Shown: in pieces, positions 15,501-19,128 of the stretch
How the letters are laid out: each line of letters begins with the position of its first letter
Numbering within the stretch: position 1 is the first letter of the stretch
DNA from: Lentisalinibacter sp964602525
GTDB lineage: Bacteria > Pseudomonadota > Gammaproteobacteria > Steroidobacterales > Woeseiaceae
NCBI GenBank assembly: GCA_964602525.1
Contig: CAZRSA010000049.1
Coordinates: 1-19,128 of the forward strand
Direction: 5' to 3'
DNA length: 19,128 bases
Notes under the pieces: model-generated
The model's database searches: none
Told to the model about the DNA's origin: nothing
Seen by the model: the letters and a program-made list of their open reading frames with translations, nothing else
Position numbers and translations under genes: made by a program

Positions 15501-15749
15501 CTGGAAACCGAGCGCCTCGAGTTCGGCATCGGTCAGCCCGTTCTCGCCGGCGCCGGTGTCGCCACCGCCATTGCCGCCGCCGCCGTTGTCGCCACCGCCG
15601 CCGTTGTCGCCACCGCCACCATTGCCGCCGCCGTCAGGCTGGCTGACGTTTTCGTTGACCGTGATGTTCAGCGTATCCCCGTCCTCGCAGCCGGCCATCG
15701 CGAACAGGCTGCCGAGGAGGATGGCTTTTGCCCAATTAGAGAAACTCAT
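12508..15749 (-). CDS. Large repeat-containing beta-helix-type lipoprotein (split by assembly gap)
   Basis: One gene by reconstruction: removing the N gap plus one copy of the duplicated 55-base flank (155 bases) joins both halves in frame, giving about 1028 codons. Signal peptide with lipobox (LFAMAGC, C21), Gly/Asn linker (about 40-65), then two units repeating every 477 residues. Each has a lead-in (WTLDNGTTLPISVGTGNQTG), LTIEAGTEIVGNSGDALVITRAARI, PIILHSDDTLDAD, WGGLVIQGFGRHNTC, DDSSGVLRYVIVAEGGE, NTVVDHIQVHGNDDDGIEMFGG and STPRSKPTLANITLIGG. This is the right-handed beta-helix-like family often labelled hypothetical lipoprotein or, wrongly, multidrug transporter, also found in Bacteroidetes. 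The acidic loops may bind calcium (inference). Paired conserved cysteines suggest disulfides. Start has AGGAG five bases upstream. It follows a TonB-dependent receptor by 94 bases; ligand unknown. True copy number may exceed two. Confidence 0.85.
12926..13416 (-). repeat. Identical 491-bp block, C-terminal lipoprotein unit
   Basis: Identical base for base, by eye, to 14357-14847 at a spacing of 1431 bases (477 codons). It encodes the central beta-helix section of the C-terminal repeat unit. Homology continues beyond 13416 towards the lead-in with scattered mismatches (first at 13417), whereas sequence on the 12926 side diverges sharply. Confidence 0.93.
14357..14847 (-). repeat. Identical 491-bp block, N-terminal lipoprotein unit
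   Basis: Partner of 12926-13416. Perfect identity over this length next to clearly diverged flanks of the same repeat unit points to gene conversion or a very recent duplication, and it explains why short-read assembly failed nearby. Confidence 0.93.
15074..15283. other. Scaffold gap (100 N) with duplicated 55-base contig ends
   Basis: Bases 15129-15228 are 100 N, the conventional unknown-length gap. The 55 bases left of it (15074-15128) are identical to the 55 bases right of it (15229-15283), the signature of two graph contigs sharing one k-mer overlap and left unmerged. Overlapping them deletes 155 bases and restores the lipoprotein frame. The homologous stretch in the other unit (from 13643) differs by a few bases, so it is not the same k-mer. 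Confidence 0.92.
15561..15633 (-). repeat. Short tandem repeat encoding Gly-rich linker
   Basis: An 18-base unit encoding GGGGDN is repeated with slight variation, giving a Gly/Asn/Asp tether between the lipid-anchored cysteine and the first folded unit. It would lift the folded part off the membrane. Such repeats are prone to slippage, so linker length may vary between strains. Confidence 0.8.
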
Positions 15750-15799
15750 AACGACTCCTACCGATTAAATCTCGCAGTTAAAATTTACTCTTGATCACT

Positions 15800-15824
15800 G
15801 CCGACCCGGCCCCGGGGTATCGGC
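15800..15824 (-). promoter_or_regulatory. Intercistronic hairpin between receptor and lipoprotein genes
   Basis: On the minus strand GCCGA and TCGGC enclose a GC-rich interior (CCCCGGGG), about 20 bases after the receptor stop. No U-run follows at once, so it is a poor rho-independent terminator; it could attenuate transcription or protect the receptor mRNA 3' end. An A/T-rich stretch with a TTTAAT hexamer follows before the lipoprotein start and might hold a secondary promoter. Confidence 0.35.
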
Positions 15825-15843
15825 ATCCATTGAGAACAGGCAG

Positions 15844-18800
15844 CTAAAACTTCCACTTGACCGAGAAACTGAAGCCGACACCCTGCTCGAGTTCGCGGAA
15901 CGTCTCGCCGCCCTGGGTGAAGACGAGCGAATCATCCAGAATGTTGCGGATCTTGGCTCTCAGCACGAAGTCCTGCAGTCCGCTGTACTCGTACACCAGG
16001 TCCAGCGAATCGAAAGGCACCTCGATCACTTCCGGCAGACCGCCGCCGCCACCCTCCGAGATACGGTCGCCGACCCGGTTGTAGAGCAGGGTGACCTGGT
16101 GGCCGAGACCCAGATGGTCATAGCCGACCTGGACGTTCAGCGTACTCTCAGCCTGGTCCTGCAGAGCGCGCCTGGTCTGGCCTTCGGAGACCGCCGTTTC
16201 CGGCTCCAGCTCAACCTCCGAGTCGATGAGCGAGGCGTTCAGGCCGAGGAAAAGGCTCTGTGTGTATCCGGCATCCAGTGCGAATTCCTTGCGGAAATCG
16301 ACTTCAATCCCGCTGAGCTCGGCGGAAGTCTGATTACGGAAGATACGATCGGGCTCGGCGCTGGAAGAAATATTGCGGAAGACGAGCTCGATGGGATCGT
16401 CGATCTCCTTGTAGAAGATACCGACCGTCAGGTTATCCTGATCATTGAAGAACCATTCCCAGCGCAGGTCGAAGTTGGTGACGGAGCTGATCTGCAGGTT
16501 CGAATTACCCTGCACGACGAAGTTGAACAGGGGATCGACGAAGCGCGCGTTCGAGAGCTCTTTGAAGTCCGGCCGGGCCACGGTCTCGCTGTAGGCGAAG
16601 CGCAGTTGCATTTGACTGTTCATGAACCAGGTTGCGGAGGCAGCAGGCAGGGTATCCGTCTGCTTAAGCTTCACCGTTTCGGGCTGTCCGGTGATCTCCT
16701 GGAAAGTGTCGAGAGTCTGATCGGACTCCTCGACGCGCACACCGGCATTGAACTGGAAGCGCTCCGACTCCAGCGTGCCCATGGCGTATACCCAGTCGAT
16801 ATCCCAGTCCGCGTCGAAGTTATCGCGCGGCTCGGTGCGGTCTTCCAGGACGAACAGCGGACCGATGTTCTCCGCGGACAGGATTTGCTCGGCACTGTTC
16901 CTGTCGCCGAGCAGAACGTCCCGGTCATTACCGCGCAGCCTGAACCCGAAACGCTCTACGTCGAACTCCCGCTCCTTCCTGATTACGCCGCCGCCGGCCT
17001 TCACCGCGCCGCTCAGGGCGTCGCCGAACTCCAGCCGGTACAGCGCGCTGGTATTGAACTCCAGATTCTCGTCCTCGAGTTCCTCGAAACGTCTCTCGGT
17101 GTTGCCACGCTCCGGTTCCAGTTCGAGCCCCCGCCCCTCGCGTTGTTCCTGGAACAGTACGGCACGCCGGTCCGGAGAGTAGCGGTCGCCGAAGGCGTAG
17201 GAGAGATTCCAGTCCAGCTCGAGGTCACCGGCGTTGGGGAAGAAGTGATTACCGGAGACGCCCTGGGTGATGAGCGTACGCTCGGTCCATTCGATCTGGT
17301 CTTCTGCGAATTGCAGGTCGGCGCCCTCGTTCAGACCCTCATCCCGACGCACGCTGGTGAACGTGCTGCGGTTCACCATGGTCACCAGGCGTAGTTCGTT
17401 GTTACGCCCGAACTCGGCGCCGAGGCTCAGCAGGCCATTGATGTCGACCGTATTAGTCGCCTTCTCGAAGTCGCTCGTCGTATTCTGGACCAGCCCCTCG
17501 GCCTCGCGGCGGAAAGTCGAGCCAAAACCGTTTTCCTGCGCCGACCAGTTATTGGAATAGTCCAGCACGGCCAGGTAACCGAACTCGGTATCGCCAATCC
17601 CGAAACTGTCACCCAATGTGACACCAAGGCTGTAGCCGGGATCGGTATCATCGCCGACCGGGGTCAGCTGGTTACTGAACGACTCTCCCGCGAGTTCGAC
17701 CAGGGAATCCGGAGGAGGCGGTAGCGGCAGATCCGGATCGTTAAAGGCCTGCACGCCCTGCACGAGGAGGGGCAGCGCACGCTCGCCATCGTCATAACCG
17801 AGAAAATCCAGATCGCCGCTCGTCGGATCCGTCACCAGCGTCTTGCCCGTCACCCGCGAACCGCCGCTGATTCCGAATGAAATCTCCCGCACCGGCTCGG
17901 CCGGATAGGATTTGGTCACCAGCTTGACGTGGGCGCCGGTCGAGTCTCCGGGCAGGTCCGGCGTAAACGCCTTCTGGATCGATATCCGCTCCAGCATGCT
18001 GGCAGGGAAGAGGTCCAGCGGCACGGTGCGGCGCGTCGGGTCGGTGCTGGCCAGGGACGTCCCGTTCAGGGAAGTCGTGGTGTAACGGCCGCCGAGGCCG
18101 CGCACAAAGACGAATTTATCCTCCTGAATGGTCACACCCACGGTTCGGCCCAGGGCGGCAGCCACATCGCTGTCGCCGAATCTGGCCAATTGCTCGATGT
18201 CGATGAAGTCGGTAACGGCCAGAGCATCGCGTTCGCGTACGGCGGCCGTATCGGCGACATAGCGGCCGACGACCACGACCTCCTCGATCTCGTCCTGCGC
18301 GTCGGGGACGGCCGCTACGGCTTCAACATCCTGGCGGGACAGGGTCAGCCTGGCCTGCTGCTCCAGAGAGCCGACGACCCTGATCTGGCCGGACGTTTTG
18401 GCCGCGTAACCGGGGTGCGATACGGTCAGCCGGTAAATGCCCCGTGGTAACTCCAGCTCGAAGTTGCCAGACAAGTCTGTGCGGGTCGTAAACTCCTCAC
18501 CGTCGACCGTGATCTGCGCATCTGCAACCGGATTCCCGGACCCGGCGCTGGTCACGGAGCCGACGAGTCGCCCGGCAGGGGCATCGCCCCGCTCCGCGCG
18601 AGCCTCTCTGGTCCCATAGGTTTCGACGTCGACCTGCACGTCACCGTCTCCGTCCGGCAGCCTGACGATGACATCGGCGTTTTGACCCGCGGCGCTGGCG
18701 AAGCGAAAGCCATGCAGATCGTTGCCTCCCTCGCGGATCACCACCTGATGCGTGCCCGCGCCCAGGTCGTCAAACCGCGCCAGGCCAGACAAACCGGTGG

Positions 18801-18954
18801 TGATCGCGGCGTCGCTGTCGAGCGTCACCTGCAGGTTCTCTGCCGGATCGTCCCCGCGGAACACGAAGACCCACAAGTCGCCGGCGCGGGCCGGTACTGC
18901 AACGAAAGCGAGTACCAGCGCCAGCAGCCAGAGCCGGAACGGCATAGGCCTCAC
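15844..18954 (-). CDS. TonB-dependent outer-membrane receptor with carboxypeptidase-regulatory-like domain
   Basis: 1036 residues. Signal peptide (hydrophobic core LWLLALVLAFVAV, cleavage after ARA, about residue 24); a small beta domain (25-110) of unknown type; a CarboxypepD_reg-like domain (about 127-206: GRLVGSVTSAGSGNPVADAQ, DLSGNFELELPRGIYRLTV, HPGYAAK); TonB box EEVVVVG (224-230); plug (about 240-350) with FVRGLGGRYTTTSLNGTSL and DLFPASMLERISIQKAFTPDLPGDSTG; then a 22-strand-type barrel ending in VKWKF with the terminal Phe expected for BAM insertion. Start: GAGGG seven bases before GTG 18954 is preferred; ATG 18945 is the alternative. The frame is open to 19119 but that extension is Arg-rich and not signal-like. 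It precedes the repeat lipoprotein and is expected to import its substrate with TonB energy. Substrate unknown; no Fur or Pho box was recognised upstream. Confidence 0.93.
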   Translation of the reverse strand: MRPMPFRLWLLALVLAFVAVPARAGDLWVFVFRGDDPAENLQVTLDSDAAITTGLSGLARFDDLGAGTHQVVIREGGNDLHGFRFASAAGQNADVIVRLPDGDGDVQVDVETYGTREARAERGDAPAGRLVGSVTSAGSGNPVADAQITVDGEEFTTRTDLSGNFELELPRGIYRLTVSHPGYAAKTSGQIRVVGSLEQQARLTLSRQDVEAVAAVPDAQDEIEEVVVVGRYVADTAAVRERDALAVTDFIDIEQLARFGDSDVAAALGRTVGVTIQEDKFVFVRGLGGRYTTTSLNGTSLASTDPTRRTVPLDLFPASMLERISIQKAFTPDLPGDSTGAHVKLVTKSYPAEPVREISFGISGGSRVTGKTLVTDPTSGDLDFLGYDDGERALPLLVQGVQAFNDPDLPLPPPPDSLVELAGESFSNQLTPVGDDTDPGYSLGVTLGDSFGIGDTEFGYLAVLDYSNNWSAQENGFGSTFRREAEGLVQNTTSDFEKATNTVDINGLLSLGAEFGRNNELRLVTMVNRSTFTSVRRDEGLNEGADLQFAEDQIEWTERTLITQGVSGNHFFPNAGDLELDWNLSYAFGDRYSPDRRAVLFQEQREGRGLELEPERGNTERRFEELEDENLEFNTSALYRLEFGDALSGAVKAGGGVIRKEREFDVERFGFRLRGNDRDVLLGDRNSAEQILSAENIGPLFVLEDRTEPRDNFDADWDIDWVYAMGTLESERFQFNAGVRVEESDQTLDTFQEITGQPETVKLKQTDTLPAASATWFMNSQMQLRFAYSETVARPDFKELSNARFVDPLFNFVVQGNSNLQISSVTNFDLRWEWFFNDQDNLTVGIFYKEIDDPIELVFRNISSSAEPDRIFRNQTSAELSGIEVDFRKEFALDAGYTQSLFLGLNASLIDSEVELEPETAVSEGQTRRALQDQAESTLNVQVGYDHLGLGHQVTLLYNRVGDRISEGGGGGLPEVIEVPFDSLDLVYEYSGLQDFVLRAKIRNILDDSLVFTQGGETFRELEQGVGFSFSVKWKF

Positions 18955-19128
18955 GATAAAACCCTCATTGTTACCCTCTTTACCTGATCTCGCGGCGTCC
19001 CTGGCGGGGCCGCTTTTCGTTTTAGCTGCGCCGATGTGGAGTCCCCTGCCGGAGAGCCGCCTGAGGCTGTCCGCGCACGGCGCCACCCTGTTTTTTCGTT
19101 GACGCGCGACCGGCTGCACCGGCCATGG

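Noticed and set aside
12508..15749. Lipoprotein as a frameshifted pseudogene or two separate genes
   Set aside because: The frame change equals the 155-base gap-plus-duplicate artefact; correcting it gives one intact frame.
12748..15768. Plus-strand 1006-codon open frame across the N gap
   Set aside because: Mirror of the repeat lipoprotein; the frame runs through unknown bases and shows repeats only because the true gene on the other strand is duplicated.
18955..19119. N-terminal extension of the receptor frame to 19119
   Set aside because: The extension is Arg/Ser-rich, would bury the signal peptide 55 residues inside the protein, and has a weaker start than GTG 18954.
18955..19128. Fur or Pho box upstream of the receptor
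   Set aside because: Scanned by eye; no convincing 19-base Fur palindrome or CTGTCAT-type direct repeat.

Overview
The window is high-GC bacterial chromosome, densely coded, and reads as a Gammaproteobacterium-like Gram-negative. It has outer-membrane lipoproteins, a TonB-dependent receptor, a NodT-type outer-membrane factor and Shine-Dalgarno leaders. One 100-N scaffold gap shows it comes from a draft or metagenome assembly. I saw no tRNA, rRNA, CRISPR array or insertion sequence. The genus cannot be fixed from sequence alone.

Left block (1-6094, all minus strand): a membrane sensor histidine kinase, a protein with two receiver domains and no output domain, and a TonB-family protein follow one another with gaps of 15 and 0 bases. 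After 111 bases comes a NodT/OprM-type outer-membrane factor lipoprotein that runs off the left edge. A divergent spacer with a CRP/FNR-like palindrome separates this block from a plus-strand class II-like sirtuin (6286-7173).

Middle block (7202-12448): a two-armed arsenic island. The minus-strand arm is arsR - PF03773 (ArsP-like) permease - arsE (small thioredoxin-like) - arsF (exported CxxC protein) - arsG (CcdA/DsbD-like membrane protein), the ArsEFG type linked to aromatic organoarsenicals. The plus-strand arm is a second, different arsR - ACR3 As(III) efflux permease - LMW-phosphatase-type arsenate reductase. The first arm carries two copies of an ATTTCG-N8-CGAAAT operator candidate, one before arsR and one abutting the permease start. 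The second arm has a consensus TATAAT box beside a different palindrome. The arms therefore look separately regulated: inorganic arsenate is reduced to arsenite and exported by one, and organic or aromatic arsenicals are handled by the other.

Right block (12508-18954, minus strand): a TonB-dependent receptor with an N-terminal carboxypeptidase-regulatory-like domain, followed by a large surface-type lipoprotein made of two ~477-residue beta-helix-like repeats. A strong rho-independent terminator closes the unit. The N gap lies inside the lipoprotein gene. Its two flanks are the same 55 bases, and collapsing that overlap restores one uninterrupted reading frame of about 1028 codons. The apparent break is therefore an assembly artefact, although additional repeat units could be missing. 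The receptor and lipoprotein probably act together at the outer membrane, with a TonB protein (perhaps the one at 1343-2827) supplying energy. Their substrate is unknown.
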